From: Caproiciproducens sp. NJN-50
Lineage (GTDB): Bacteria > Bacillota > Clostridia > Oscillospirales > Acutalibacteraceae
Length of the DNA stretch: 64,000 nucleotides
Assembly (NCBI RefSeq): GCF_004103755.1
Contig: NZ_CP035283.1
Location: forward strand, 806,001-870,000
Direction: 5' to 3'
Part shown: piece by piece, positions 50,727 to 59,542 of the stretch
How positions within the stretch are numbered: position 1 is the first letter of the stretch
How the letters are laid out: each line of letters opens with the position of its first letter
Position numbers and translations under genes: made by a program
The notes under the pieces: model-generated
Told to the model about the DNA's origin: nothing
The model's input: the letters and a program-made list of their open reading frames with translations, nothing else
Database searches by the model: none

Positions 50727-52406
50727 CGCTGTGGAATCTCCGCCGTCGGCAGTGGCCTCGGGGCCGGCGCCGAACAGACAGATGCTGACCGTTTCCCCGT
50801 CCCAGACAACGCGGTCGATCAGGGAGCGCAGCGCGCAGCGCTTTTCATCGACGGTCATGGAGCCGAAAGCTGACGAAAAGGAACGAAGCGCGTCCGCTGC
50901 CATTTCAATTTGTTCGTCCGGCAGAAAGCGGATTTCCGCCCGGTCTTTCAACTGCTGAATTCCCGCTTCAAGGGAATCTTCTTTTTCCTTCCATTCGTCG
51001 ATCTGCCTGATGATGTACCGGCTTGCGGCGCTGCTTCGGCCTTCCGCGAGAGCGGAGACGAGGTTTGAAATTGCTTTTTCCGCGTTTTGGATGGACTGGT
51101 TCAGCCGTTCCAGCTCTGTGTCCAGATCATCCCTGTCCTCCTTCAGGGCCTGACAGCAGGCTTTCAAATGCTGAAGAAAAGCGGAGCCGTCCTCCGGAAG
51201 GCTGATGATTTCGGAGCAGACGGCCTGATCGAGAGAATTGCCGTTGATATTCGGAACGGAACATTTCCGGCCCCGGCTTTTTTCCTTGAGCTCGCACAGG
51301 TAGGTGTAGACCGGCTCTCCATCCCGATTTTTCCGCCGGGTCAGCTTGGGACGCAGGTAGGAGCCGCATCTCCCGCATCGAAGCAGCCCGGAAAGCAGAG
51401 CGGTGTTGTTCTTTGGTTTGCGGTAGGATTTCGACTTATTCCGTTCCAGCATCTTCTGCACGCGGATCCAGTCCTCCCCGGACAGGATCCCCTGGTGCCT
51501 GCCGATGGCGACGATCCAGTTGGACATTTCCCGCGCCCGGTTCGCTTTGCCGTGCTGCTGAAGCGTCTTATTGTAGGCCATGATGCCGTGACTGCCGTCA
51601 AAGTCTTTCTCCGCCGCGCAGAGCTCGGCGCCGGAACCTGCAAAATAGCGATAGGCGTCCGGATCGGCGGCCATGTAAACGGGGTTCTCCAGAATGTTTT
51701 TGATTGCGAACCGGGTATATCGCTTCCCGGTTTTTGACGGAATGCTGTTTTGGATCAGGAACGTTTCCACCTGGGTCAGGGAATCCGTTTCCAGGAATTT
51801 CTGAAAGATCAGCCGGACCGTTTTGATTTCGTCGGGCTGAAAGACCAGCCGAAAGGCCCTGCGGGTCTTTCCATCTGAGGCGGCCTTCTCGATTGGCTGG
51901 GACCGGTATCCCGTCGGCGTTGTTCCTCCCAGCCAGCGGCCGGTCTTGGCAAGTTCCCGCATGTTGTCCCGGATCCGCTCCGCCGTTGTTTCCCGCTCCA
52001 GCTGTGAAAACACGGAAGCGATATACATCATGGCGCGCCCCATGGGCGAAGCGGTGTCAAATTGCTCCCGGATGGAAACAAAGGAGATCGACAGGGAACC
52101 CAGTTCTTCGATCAGTCTGGCGAAATCTCCGATATTGCGGCTGATCCGGTCAAGACGGTAGCAGACAAGGATGGAGAATTTTTTCCCCCTGGCATCCGCC
52201 ATCATTTTTTTAAACTGCGGACGGTCCGTGCTGCCGCCGGAGAAACCCTCGTCCTCATAGACGAGGAGGCTGTCTTCCGCCGCGCCGTAATCCTGCGCGA
52301 TATACTGCCGGCAGAGCTCGATCTGGTTTTCAATGCTCTCGCCTTTTCCTGTAAACCTCGACTTGCGCGAATAGATCGCGATCCGCGTTTGAACCTGCTT
52401 TTCCAT
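50718..52406 (-). CDS. Large serine recombinase, SpoIVCA-like skin excisionase
   Basis: A 562-residue large serine recombinase. The resolvase domain opens with RIAIYSRKSRFTGKG (catalytic serine S16) and has LVCYRLDRISRNIGDFARLI and SPMGRAMMYIASVFSQLERE. A recombinase domain follows (GTTPTGY, ENPVYMA), then a zinc ribbon (LLRCGRCGSYL, later Cys in GRKCSVP) and a coiled coil around residues 440-510. ATG 52406 follows GAGG/GGGGAG. The stop lies 2 bases from the attachment core. By position it should excise the element from sigK in the mother cell, as SpoIVCA does. Its timing signal is not evident from the promoter region. Confidence 0.92.
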   Translation of the reverse strand: MEKQVQTRIAIYSRKSRFTGKGESIENQIELCRQYIAQDYGAAEDSLLVYEDEGFSGGSTDRPQFKKMMADARGKKFSILVCYRLDRISRNIGDFARLIEELGSLSISFVSIREQFDTASPMGRAMMYIASVFSQLERETTAERIRDNMRELAKTGRWLGGTTPTGYRSQPIEKAASDGKTRRAFRLVFQPDEIKTVRLIFQKFLETDSLTQVETFLIQNSIPSKTGKRYTRFAIKNILENPVYMAADPDAYRYFAGSGAELCAAEKDFDGSHGIMAYNKTLQQHGKANRAREMSNWIVAIGRHQGILSGEDWIRVQKMLERNKSKSYRKPKNNTALLSGLLRCGRCGSYLRPKLTRRKNRDGEPVYTYLCELKEKSRGRKCSVPNINGNSLDQAVCSEIISLPEDGSAFLQHLKACCQALKEDRDDLDTELERLNQSIQNAEKAISNLVSALAEGRSSAASRYIIRQIDEWKEKEDSLEAGIQQLKDRAEIRFLPDEQIEMAADALRSFSSAFGSMTVDEKRCALRSLIDRVVWDGETVSICLFGAGPEATADGGDSTAGE

Positions 52407-52531
52407 CTCTCCCCAACCTCGCCCGTTCCGTACTTTATTCCAGTATATCACGGCCCGAAGTCACAGCCGGTCGAGAAACGGGGACGGCTGACGGGCGGAA
52501 ATCCGCACGGAGAAGGGGGGAGGGCGCCGCC

Positions 52532-52555
52532 CCAACCGGCTTCGTTGCCGGTTGG
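52532..52555. terminator. Hairpin between the phosphate genes and the recombinase
   Basis: CCAACCGGC and GCCGGTTGG form a perfect 9-bp stem around a 6-base loop, immediately after the stop of the DUF47 gene. There is no T run, so it may act as an RNA end or processing hairpin. Confidence 0.55.
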
Positions 52556-52556
52556 A

Positions 52557-53171
52557 TCAGGAAATTTCCTTCATGAGGATGTGGCAGATCATGTCGGACG
52601 CTTCGTCGATCCGGTCCGCACAATTGCTCAGGTGCCGGTACAGCTCGCGCATTTTCAGGATATATTTGATATCGTCCCCCATCAGCAGAGCGGCCACGGA
52701 GTGGCGGTAGATGGATTCCACCTTGTTTTCACACTTTTTCGCTTTGACGGCGCACTGAACCGCCGCTTTCGGCTTTTTTTCCATGCAGCACACCGCGTTG
52801 TGAATGTTCACGCTCGCATCCTTTAAAACGGCGATGAATTCGGCCAGTTCAGGACTTTGGCCGATCTGATAGATTTCCATTTCCTTTACGGTCGTCTTGT
52901 AATAGTCGAGAATGTCGTCCAGCGATTTGGAGAGCATGTAGATGTCCTCCCGGTCGTAGGGGGTGATAAAGGTGCTGTCCAGGCCCTGCACCAGCTCGAA
53001 TCGTTTCCGGTCCGCCTGCTCCTCCAGGGATTTGACCTCATCCGCATCGTCGGGGTTGAGGCTCTGCACATAGGAGTCAAGCGCACGCACGGCTTTCAGG
53101 ATATACTCCGACTGCTCCCGGAGCAGTTGGAAAAAATCGACGTTGCAGCCGAAGATCTTCAATAATTTCAT
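52557..53171 (-). CDS. DUF47 protein, PhoU-like partner of PiT transporter
   Basis: A 204-residue all-helical protein of the DUF47/PhoU_div family. It starts MKLLKIFGCNVDFFQLLREQ and contains repeated helical blocks (ALDSYVQSLNPDDADEVKSLEEQAD; TPYDREDIYMLSKSLDDILDYYKTTVKEME). The motif E/D-x3-D in these blocks binds metal in PhoU-like proteins. DUF47 genes almost always pair with PiT permeases and regulate them. Here the PiT gene lies 6 bp upstream in the same operon. Confidence 0.9.
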   Translation of the reverse strand: MKLLKIFGCNVDFFQLLREQSEYILKAVRALDSYVQSLNPDDADEVKSLEEQADRKRFELVQGLDSTFITPYDREDIYMLSKSLDDILDYYKTTVKEMEIYQIGQSPELAEFIAVLKDASVNIHNAVCCMEKKPKAAVQCAVKAKKCENKVESIYRHSVAALLMGDDIKYILKMRELYRHLSNCADRIDEASDMICHILMKEIS

Positions 53172-53177
53172 GTGCGT

Positions 53178-54182
53178 TTACCCTCCTATTCTGTGAATGA
53201 TCCAGTAAAACACGGAAGAAATGAAAAAGGAAGCTGGAATCGTGATCAGCCACGCGGTCAGCATGTCTTTCGCGTAGAGCCAGCCGACCGCGTTGGGCCG
53301 GTCGGCCGCGCCGACGCCGAAAATGGAGGAATTCACGATTTGCGTTCCGCTTACGGGAAAACCCATGACCGACGCCCCGGTGATGACGAACAGGGATGAA
53401 ATCTGGGCGCTCAGGGAGTGCAGCGACTTGACGTTGTAGATTTTCGTTCCAACGCTGTTGATCATTTTCATCCCGCCAAGCACCAGGCCGAGAGAGATGG
53501 TCAAAGCCGAGAGCAGCATGACGTTCTGTGACGCCCTGAATTCGGAGGAGCCGGAAAAGGCCATCAAAAGCAGGGCAAGAACTCCAATCCCCTTCTGGGC
53601 GTCGTTTGAACCCTGAAAGGCGTTGCTCAGAATGCAGGTGCTGGCCTGCATTCCTTGAAACATCTTTTTGATTTGTACGCCGCGGCCTTCAAAAATCACT
53701 TTATTCAGCTTGAAAATAAAATATCCGAAAATAAATCCGATGATCGGCGATGTGAACAGGGGGAGAAGCACGCTGAGCAGAAGCCCCCTGACATTGATCA
53801 CGGAAAACCCGAACTTCATCACAAACGGCCCCAGCATCCCGCCGACGATCGCATGGGACGAGCTGGAGGGGATTCTTATGATCCATGTGACGATATTCCA
53901 GACGATTGCCCCCAGCATTGCCGCGGAGATCATTTCCGCGGTCCCGCCCGGGTTTTTCAGAATCGGGTCGACATGGAACAGGCCGAACACCGTGCTTTCC
54001 GCGACCTTCGTTCCCAGCAGGGCGGTGCCGAAAAACTGGGAAAGAAAAGCGAGCGCGAAAATAAACGGGACGTTCAGCGAACGCGAGGCGATGATGGTGG
54101 CGATCAGATTTCCCTCGTCGTGAAAGCCGGTGATGAAGATATAGAGAAAAATCAGGAATACGGCGCTATAAAAAAATACAAT
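53178..54182 (-). CDS. PiT-family inorganic phosphate transporter
   Basis: A membrane protein of about 334 residues with two PiT signature repeats. They are FITGFHDEGNLIATIIASR near the N-terminus and AFQGSNDAQKGIGVLALLL in the second half, and each carries the GxxDxxN-like core (HDEGN, SNDAQ). The frame continues well upstream of the first ATG/GTG candidates. The best start is an ATT at 54182, eight bases after GGAGG, as an earlier in-frame TAG excludes more. An ATT at 54188 is the alternative. It imports phosphate with H+ or Na+. It is coupled to DUF47 and lies in the skin element. Confidence 0.88.
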   Translation of the reverse strand: MVFFYSAVFLIFLYIFITGFHDEGNLIATIIASRSLNVPFIFALAFLSQFFGTALLGTKVAESTVFGLFHVDPILKNPGGTAEMISAAMLGAIVWNIVTWIIRIPSSSSHAIVGGMLGPFVMKFGFSVINVRGLLLSVLLPLFTSPIIGFIFGYFIFKLNKVIFEGRGVQIKKMFQGMQASTCILSNAFQGSNDAQKGIGVLALLLMAFSGSSEFRASQNVMLLSALTISLGLVLGGMKMINSVGTKIYNVKSLHSLSAQISSLFVITGASVMGFPVSGTQIVNSSIFGVGAADRPNAVGWLYAKDMLTAWLITIPASFFISSVFYWIIHRIGG

Positions 54183-54270
54183 GATAATCGCCTCCTAAAA
54201 ATATTTCATCTGACAGTCCCGCCTGCAGAAGAATCCCATCCGGGGGGTGGAGCGGATGGCCGGAGGGCCG

Positions 54271-54636
54271 TCATTCGACGTCCTTTGTCGCGACCAGATC
54301 CACGCCGGTTCCGGCGACGTCCGGCCGTATGACATCGCCGATATGGACAGGCGCGGGTATCGTGATGTCCTTTATGCCGCGGATCACCTCGAAAATTTTC
54401 TGTTTCGGGACGTCCGTCCGGGTCTTGCAGGAGACGGTCGCCGCGCCGGTGATGCTTCCGGAAACCCGGACCGTGCTGGTCACGATGCGGGTCGGGTTTG
54501 TCACTTCCTTGCGGGCGTAGGCATCGCCGCGCGGGCAGGTGTTTCCTGTGACGGAAACGATGTTCCGGCCGTCCAGCTCCACCGTGACCGGGCAGCCCAG
54601 CGGACAGCCAATGCAGATCAAATTGCGCTTTTCCAT
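54271..54636 (-). CDS. DUF1667 protein, third subunit of a glycerol-phosphate-oxidase-like set
   Basis: A 121-residue protein. The N-terminal cysteines (LICIGCPLGCPVTVE and NTCPRGDAYARKE) could hold an iron-sulphur cluster, followed by a beta-rich domain (PTRIVTSTVRVSG). DUF1667 genes regularly follow two FAD oxidoreductase genes in clostridia, and the three together resemble anaerobic glycerol-3-phosphate dehydrogenase GlpABC in arrangement. ATG 54636 lies 7 bp after the oxidoreductase stop region. It likely passes electrons between the flavoproteins and an acceptor; this is inference. Confidence 0.85.
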   Translation of the reverse strand: MEKRNLICIGCPLGCPVTVELDGRNIVSVTGNTCPRGDAYARKEVTNPTRIVTSTVRVSGSITGAATVSCKTRTDVPKQKIFEVIRGIKDITIPAPVHIGDVIRPDVAGTGVDLVATKDVE

Positions 54637-54643
54637 GATAAAA

Positions 54644-55909
54644 TCACACACTTTCCACGCAGATCCTGATCTTGGAAAGACCGGGGTGGTCTTCGAAATT
54701 TTTTCTGGTCAGTACAATTTCCTCCATCTCGCCGGGGGCCATTACGGGGCGCCTGCGGTGAATGATGCGGTCCTCTCCGAAGTAGACGCTGACGGCCTTG
54801 TCTTTGATGACGCCGCCGACCCGGAAGCGGACCGTGAGTTTTTCCGGCATGCGGGAGGGGTCGATGGTGCAGGGCACGGTATAGCGGGGGCCTCCTGAGG
54901 TTTCGATCGGGATTTCCCGGCGAACAGCCTCCGCTCCGCCCGCAGCCGCGTATCCGGCCGCGGCCTTGCCCGCGGCTGCGGCCTCTTCACTGACATAGTC
55001 CACCAGGTCGTGAACGTGCAGTACGTTTCCGGCGGCGAACACGCCGGGGATGCTGGTCTCCAGGCTCTCGTTGACGCACGGGCCGTTTGTGACGGAATTG
55101 ATTTGCACGCCCATTCCCCGGCTCAGCTCGTTTTCGGGAATCAGGCCGCAGCTCAGCAGCAGCGTGTCGCAGTCGTAATGCTCTTCCGTGCCCGGGATGG
55201 GTCTGTGGTTTTCGTCCACCTTGGCCAGCGTGATTCCGCTGACGCGCTCCTTCCCTTCGATATCCACGACGGTGGTGCTCAGCTTCAGCGGGATATGAAA
55301 GTCGTCCAGGCATTGGACGATGTTGCGCTTCAAACCGCCGGAATACGGCATTAGTTCCGCCACGGCCAGAACTTTCGCACCCTCCAGCGTCATGCGCCGC
55401 GCCATGATCAGGCCGATGTCGCCGCTGCCGAGGATGATCGCGCGGCGGCCGGGCAGGTAGCCCTCGACGTTGACCAGGCGCTGCGCCGTGCCGGCGCTGT
55501 AGATGCCCGCGGGGCGGTAGCCCGGGATGTTCAGCGCGCCGCGGCTGCGCTCCCGGCAGCCCATGGCCAGGATAACGGCTTTTGCCTGAATGTCGATCAG
55601 GCCGTCGGAGGGGTTCACGGCGGTCACCACCTTTTCGCGGGTGATGCCGACCACCATCGTGCCGAGCTTATATTCGATCTTCCTTTTGCGGACCTCGTCG
55701 GCGAACCGTTGGGCGTATTCCGGGCCGGTCAGCTCTTCATGGAAGGTGTGCAGGCCGAAACCGTTGTGAATGCACTGGTTCAGAATGCCCCCCAGCCGGG
55801 AGTCGCGCTCCAGGATCAGAATGCCGCGCGCGCCGGCGTCGCGGGCGGAAACTGCCGCGGCGAGGCCGGCGGGGCCGCCGCCGATGATGACGATATCGTA
55901 TTGTTTCAT
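54644..55909 (-). CDS. FAD/NAD-dependent oxidoreductase (second subunit of the set)
   Basis: A 421-residue two-dinucleotide-binding-domain flavoprotein. The FAD site is VIIGGGPAGLAAAVSARDAG at the N-terminus. The NAD site is RAIILGSGDIGLIMARRM, with the expected glycines. The later FAD block is GVFAAGNVLHVHDLVDYV. It lacks the redox CxxC of thioredoxin reductases. It lies between the GlpA-like gene and the DUF1667 gene, with 13-bp and 7-bp gaps, so all three are one operon. It probably links substrate oxidation to NAD or another carrier. ATG 55909 is chosen over an upstream in-frame start because the FAD motif then begins at residue 5. Confidence 0.87.
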   Translation of the reverse strand: MKQYDIVIIGGGPAGLAAAVSARDAGARGILILERDSRLGGILNQCIHNGFGLHTFHEELTGPEYAQRFADEVRKRKIEYKLGTMVVGITREKVVTAVNPSDGLIDIQAKAVILAMGCRERSRGALNIPGYRPAGIYSAGTAQRLVNVEGYLPGRRAIILGSGDIGLIMARRMTLEGAKVLAVAELMPYSGGLKRNIVQCLDDFHIPLKLSTTVVDIEGKERVSGITLAKVDENHRPIPGTEEHYDCDTLLLSCGLIPENELSRGMGVQINSVTNGPCVNESLETSIPGVFAAGNVLHVHDLVDYVSEEAAAAGKAAAGYAAAGGAEAVRREIPIETSGGPRYTVPCTIDPSRMPEKLTVRFRVGGVIKDKAVSVYFGEDRIIHRRRPVMAPGEMEEIVLTRKNFEDHPGLSKIRICVESV

Positions 55910-55922
55910 TTGGCATTCCTCC

Positions 55923-57359
55923 TCACAGTACATCCTTGTTGGCGCCTACGATCAGGTTGGACGCGCCGCCGCATTTTGTAATTTCGGGCTGGGGGATTCC
56001 CAGCTCGCGGGCGAGAATTTCCATGGTGCGCGGGGTGCAGAACCCCGCCTGGCACCGGCCCATCCCGGCCCGGGTGCGGCGCTTGACCCCGTCCAGGCTT
56101 CTGGCGCCCAGCGGGCGGTGGATCGCGTCCAGAATCTCCCCCTCGGTGATCATTTCGCATCGGCAGATTAGATTGCCGTACTCCGGCTTTTCCCGGATGA
56201 GCTGCTCATATTCCTCACGGCTGAGCCTGCCGGGGTCCAGAACGCCCTTGCGCACGCCGTTAAAATCAGGATTCGGCTGTAGCTCCAGCTTGCCGCGCAG
56301 CAGGTTCGCCACCATTTCGCCGATCGCGGGCGAAGAGGTCAGCCCCGGGGACTCGATGCCCGCGCAGTTGATGAAGCCCGGCGCGTCCGGGGCCTCGCCG
56401 ATGATGAATTCATGGCGGTCCTCGTGCGCCCGCAGGCCCGCAAAGCTGGTGATGACCTGGCGGATCGGCAGATTTTTGACCATTCTACCGGCTTTCCCGA
56501 TCAGTTCCTGCAAACCCTCGGCGGTCGTGTTGTTCCCTTCGCGGTCGGAAATATCGAAGGCGGTCGGGCCGATAATCGTATTCCCGTGCACGGTGGGGCT
56601 GACCAGAACGCCCTTGCCGTATTTTCCCGGAAGCTGAAAAACCGTGTGCCTGACAAAGCCGCCGGTTGATTTGTCAAGCAGGCAGTAGTCGCCGCGCCGC
56701 GGCGTAATATGGATTTTGACCCCGCTGACCAGATTGTTGAAAATATCGGCGTAAACGCCGGCGGCGTTTACGATATATTTCGCCGCCAGCGGCCCCTTGG
56801 AGGTGCTCAGTTCCCAACCTCCCTTGACGGGCCGCAGATTTTTCACTTCCGTATTGAACCGGAATTCCACGCCGTTCGTGCAGGCGTTTTCCGCCAGAGC
56901 GATCGTCAGTCCGAAGGGACACACGATGCCGCCGGTCGGAGCGTAAAGAGCGGCGACCGCTTCCGGCGCGACATTGGGCTCCATGGCGCGCAGTTCTTCC
57001 CGGTCCAGGATCCTCATTCCCTTAACGCCGTTTGCAAGGCCGTTCCGGTACAGCTCGGTCAGGCTGGGCCGGTCTTCCCCGCGCAGCGCGGTGACAAGGG
57101 AACCGTTGCGGCGGAAGAGAAAATCCAGTTCCCTGGAAAGCGGCTCCATCATTTCGTTTCCGCGCACATTCAGCTTTGCCATCAGGCTGCCTGCCGCTGC
57201 GTCAAAGCCGGCGTGAACGATCGCGCTGTTTGCCTTGGATGTGCCGCAGCAGACATCCTCGCATTTTTCAACGACACAAATTTCGGCGCGATAGCGTGAA
57301 AGTTCCCTCGCTATGGAGCAGCCGGATACGCCGGCTCCGATAATTACAATATCGTACAC
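55923..57359 (-). CDS. GlpA-like FAD-dependent dehydrogenase with BFD-type [2Fe-2S] domain
   Basis: A 478-residue DAO-family flavoprotein. It starts MYDIVIIGAGVSGCSIAREL (FAD site). The middle contains NSAIVHAGFDAAAGSLMAKLNVRG and the second FAD block INCAGIESPGLTSSPAIG. The C-terminal 100 residues form a BFD-like iron-sulphur domain with CRCE and CQAGFC cysteines (LICRCEMITEGEI, MGRCQAGFCTPR). Proteins of this shape act as glycerol-3-phosphate or 2-hydroxyacid oxidoreductases. The upstream glpP gene and the leader terminator favour glycerol-3-phosphate. It is the first gene of a three-gene operon. Confidence 0.87.
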   Translation of the reverse strand: MYDIVIIGAGVSGCSIARELSRYRAEICVVEKCEDVCCGTSKANSAIVHAGFDAAAGSLMAKLNVRGNEMMEPLSRELDFLFRRNGSLVTALRGEDRPSLTELYRNGLANGVKGMRILDREELRAMEPNVAPEAVAALYAPTGGIVCPFGLTIALAENACTNGVEFRFNTEVKNLRPVKGGWELSTSKGPLAAKYIVNAAGVYADIFNNLVSGVKIHITPRRGDYCLLDKSTGGFVRHTVFQLPGKYGKGVLVSPTVHGNTIIGPTAFDISDREGNNTTAEGLQELIGKAGRMVKNLPIRQVITSFAGLRAHEDRHEFIIGEAPDAPGFINCAGIESPGLTSSPAIGEMVANLLRGKLELQPNPDFNGVRKGVLDPGRLSREEYEQLIREKPEYGNLICRCEMITEGEILDAIHRPLGARSLDGVKRRTRAGMGRCQAGFCTPRTMEILARELGIPQPEITKCGGASNLIVGANKDVL

Positions 57360-57410
57360 AAAATGACAGCTCCTTTTCCTGCAAATTACAAGGCCATGGA
57401 TGGCGGATAA

Positions 57411-57469
57411 TAAAAGAACCGAACAGATTCCGCCGCCCCGTATGAAGCGCAGCGGAATCCATTCGGTTC
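57411..57469 (-). terminator. Leader terminator before the GlpA-like operon
   Basis: On the minus strand GAACCGAA, a 2-base mismatch, then GATTCCGC pair across a loop with GCGGAATC and TTCGGTTC (57416-57469), followed by TTTTATT. It lies in the 165 bases between glpP and the GlpA-like gene. It would stop read-through unless an antiterminator such as GlpP acts. Confidence 0.85.
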
Positions 57470-57524
57470 ACGCATTTCTCCAGCTCGTCGTGAGACCGGT
57501 ATCGAATTGAAATCCCGAAAATAC

Positions 57525-58094
57525 TTACATTTCCCAGATTGCCTGATTGGTTGTTGAAATGGCTACGGCGCCGGCTTCCAATGCGGCAATGACGTCCTCC
57601 TTGTCGGCGATCAGCCCGCCGGTCAGAACCGGCACGGAAACAATGGAACAGACCTTGCGGATCGTTTTCGGCATGGTTCCCGGCAATACGTCGATAAAAT
57701 CCGGATGGGCGGATTCCAGCTTTTCCAGGCTGGAAAGAGCGATGGAGTCCAATACGAATACGCGCAGGATGGAATTCATATCAAGCTCTTTCGCGCGGTG
57801 AATAAAGGTCTGCCGTGTGGAAATGATTCCGTCCGCCTGCGTGCTGTGGTGAATGAAATCGACGGCCACTTCCTTATTGGAAAGCCCGATGATCAGGTCG
57901 ACATGCACAACCGCAATTTTGCCGGCGGCTTTTAAGCGGCGGACGATCCCGGGAATATTGCAGATATCCCCGTAAAGGACAAAGACAATTCGGATATTAT
58001 CGCAGACAAGGCATTTTTCCAGGCCGTCGTCATCTTTAATTGCCGCGATGATCGGGTTGGCAACGACAGCGTTCACAAAGGCGGCGGTATCCAA
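57525..58094 (-). CDS. glpP: Glycerol-3-phosphate-responsive antiterminator GlpP
   Basis: A 189-residue TIM-barrel-like RNA-binding regulator. It shows NPIIAAIKDDDGLEKCLVCD near the N-terminus, VVHVDLIIGLSNKEVAVDF, ADGIISTRQTFIHRAKELDM, DVLPGTMPKTIRKV and the C-terminal GGLIADKEDVIAALEAGAVAISTTN, all typical of GlpP. The TTG at 58094 is the start: it follows GGGGAGGAG and begins the family N-terminus, whereas the upstream frame only translates the leader terminator. With glycerol-3-phosphate bound, GlpP prevents termination in leader RNAs. Its own leader and two neighbouring ones contain terminators with shared sequence. Confidence 0.9.
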   Translation of the reverse strand: MDTAAFVNAVVANPIIAAIKDDDGLEKCLVCDNIRIVFVLYGDICNIPGIVRRLKAAGKIAVVHVDLIIGLSNKEVAVDFIHHSTQADGIISTRQTFIHRAKELDMNSILRVFVLDSIALSSLEKLESAHPDFIDVLPGTMPKTIRKVCSIVSVPVLTGGLIADKEDVIAALEAGAVAISTTNQAIWEM

Positions 58095-58145
58095 TCCGTT
58101 CAGAACTCCTCCCCTGGAACCAGCCGCAGCGAAGAACCAGAAAAC

Positions 58146-58203
58146 AAAAAAGAGTAACGCAAACGAACCGAATTTACATTCCGTTTGCTTTACCCCTGCT
58201 CTG
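58146..58203 (-). promoter_or_regulatory. glpP leader terminator with the shared antitermination motif
   Basis: On the minus strand the motif AGAGCAGGGG (58194-58203) directly precedes a stem GTAA-GCAAACG / CGTTTGC-TTAC (58154-58193) ending in TTTTTT. The same AGAGCAGGGG stands at the base of the terminator before the HAD gene. It suggests autogenous control by antitermination. Confidence 0.7.
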
Positions 58204-58382
58204 ATCTCTGAGGCTGTGCTGGCACGAATTATGTACTGCATATTTTAATTGATTTCTGTCATTTATCCTAACACTTTCCTTTGGGAAAATCAACCGATAA
58301 AAATAAAATCATCAAATAGCACAATGAAACGGAAAATAGTTTGTAAAATTTAACAAAATTTTTCATGAAAACAAATTTTTAT

Positions 58383-58412
58383 TTGACAAATACACCATGG
58401 AGGTGTTAAAGT
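58383..58412 (+). promoter_or_regulatory. Promoter of the HAD phosphatase gene
   Basis: TTGACA (58383-58388) and a -10-like TTAAAG/TAAAGT (58406-58412) at 17-18 bases spacing. About 230 bases separate it from the TTG start, leaving room for the structured leader. Confidence 0.65.
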
Positions 58413-58439
58413 ACTGACAGCGCCGTAAATATCGGGCAA

Positions 58440-58522
58440 CAGAATGCGCCTTAAGAGAAAAGAGCAGGGGCGACAGGATCAGGGAGAAATCCCTCAAATT
58501 CTGTCAACCTCTGCTTTTTGTT
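58440..58522 (+). promoter_or_regulatory. HAD gene leader: shared motif and terminator
   Basis: CAGAATGC (58440-58447), TTAAGAG (58451-58457) and AGCAGGGG-CGAC (58463-58474) are followed by a long stem ending CTCTGCT and a T run (58515-58520). The left arm of the terminator begins at AGCAG, so a protein bound to the motif could block the hairpin. The layout recurs before the TRAP operon at 59543. Confidence 0.75.
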
Positions 58523-58611
58523 TACCCTTTTCCCCGCCGGAAAAGGCGGTCGCGCCGGTTCCGGCTTCGGACTATTCCTGCATGCCGCAAAACAGGGAAG
58601 GAGGAACATGT

Positions 58612-59412
58612 TTGGAGAACAGGATGGAGCTGCTGCGGAGCACGCGGCTGTTCGTGCTTGATCTGGACGGCACATTTTATCTTGGTGGCCGGATCCTTCC
58701 CGGCGCGGCGGATTTTCTGCGGGCGGTGAAACGGACGGGAAGGGATTATTTGTTCTTTACCAATAATTCGTCGCGTTCTCCCGGGGACTATATCCGCAAA
58801 CTCGCCGGGATGGGCTGTCCCATCACAAGAGAACAGATTATGACCAGCGGCGACGTGACGATCCGTTACCTGAGGACGCATTATCCCGGCAGGACGGTTT
58901 ATCTGGTGGGCACGCCGCCTCTGATCGAGAGCTTCCGGGAAGCGGGGATCCCGCTCACGCAGGAGCAGCCGGATCTTGTCGTTATGGCGTTTGACACCAC
59001 ACTGACCTATGAGAAACTTTCCAACGCCTGCACTTATATCCGCAACGGAGCTTTGTTCCTTGCAACGCATCTGGATATCAACTGTCCCACGGAGACGGGA
59101 TTTATCCCTGACTGCGGCAGCTTCTGCGCGGCCGTCAGCCTTTCCACCGGGAAGAAGCCGAAATATCTGGGCAAACCGTTCGCGGAGACCGTCGAAATGA
59201 TTCTGGATCAAACGGGTTATGCTCCTCCACAAATCGCTTTTGTCGGCGACCGGCTTTATACCGACGTGGCGACGGGCGTTCAGAACGGGGCGAAAGGGAT
59301 CCTGGTGATGACCGGCGAAACCCGGCCCGAGGACCTGACAAAATCAAAAGTTATTCCGGACGGTGTATATGCTTCATTGGGAGAGATGGGGCAAATTCTT
59401 CTGAAGCTCTAA
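58612..59412 (+). CDS. HAD-IIA family phosphatase (NagD/AraL-like)
   Basis: A 266-residue HAD hydrolase. Motif I is LFVLDLDGTFYLGG (D17, D19). Motif II follows in FFTNNSSRSPGDY, and a C2-type cap spans the middle. Motif III is the lysine in KYLGKPF and motif IV is FVGDRLYTDVATGVQNG. Group IIA enzymes hydrolyse small sugar and glycerol phosphates. Glycerol-1-phosphate or glycerol-3-phosphate is a reasonable substrate beside glpP. The start is TTG 58612, seven bases after GGAGG; the long upstream frame merely crosses the leader. Confidence 0.88.
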   Translation: MENRMELLRSTRLFVLDLDGTFYLGGRILPGAADFLRAVKRTGRDYLFFTNNSSRSPGDYIRKLAGMGCPITREQIMTSGDVTIRYLRTHYPGRTVYLVGTPPLIESFREAGIPLTQEQPDLVVMAFDTTLTYEKLSNACTYIRNGALFLATHLDINCPTETGFIPDCGSFCAAVSLSTGKKPKYLGKPFAETVEMILDQTGYAPPQIAFVGDRLYTDVATGVQNGAKGILVMTGETRPEDLTKSKVIPDGVYASLGEMGQILLKL

Positions 59413-59484
59413 GATTTTTGGCAACATAAACATATTTCGTTATTTTTTATAAAAAATTATATAAATTATGTGTAATCTTGTGCC

Positions 59485-59513
59485 TTGCTATCGCAGGAAG
59501 ATTATGGTATTCT
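59485..59513 (+). promoter_or_regulatory. Promoter of the TRAP transporter operon
   Basis: TTGCTA (59485-59490), a 17-base spacer and TATTCT (59508-59513). The distance from this -10 to the downstream CAGAATGC motif is about 30 bases, nearly the same as in front of the HAD gene. Confidence 0.65.
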
Positions 59514-59542
59514 AAATTTGGTAGTTTTGGAAACTGAATATG

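Noticed and set aside
53178..54190. Frameshift in the PiT gene, suspected because the first GTG gives a short protein
   Set aside because: The frame is continuous to 54194 and encodes the full N-terminal PiT signature; only the start codon is unusual.
57416..57469. Copy of the CAGAATGC/AGCAG leader motif before the GlpA-like operon
   Set aside because: The terminator is clear, but the conserved blocks of the other three leaders are not convincingly present, so it was not counted as a motif copy.
58095..58241. Upstream extension of glpP containing FGSFALLFFVFWFF
   Set aside because: This is the leader terminator read as protein; GlpP homology and the ribosome site start at the TTG at 58094.
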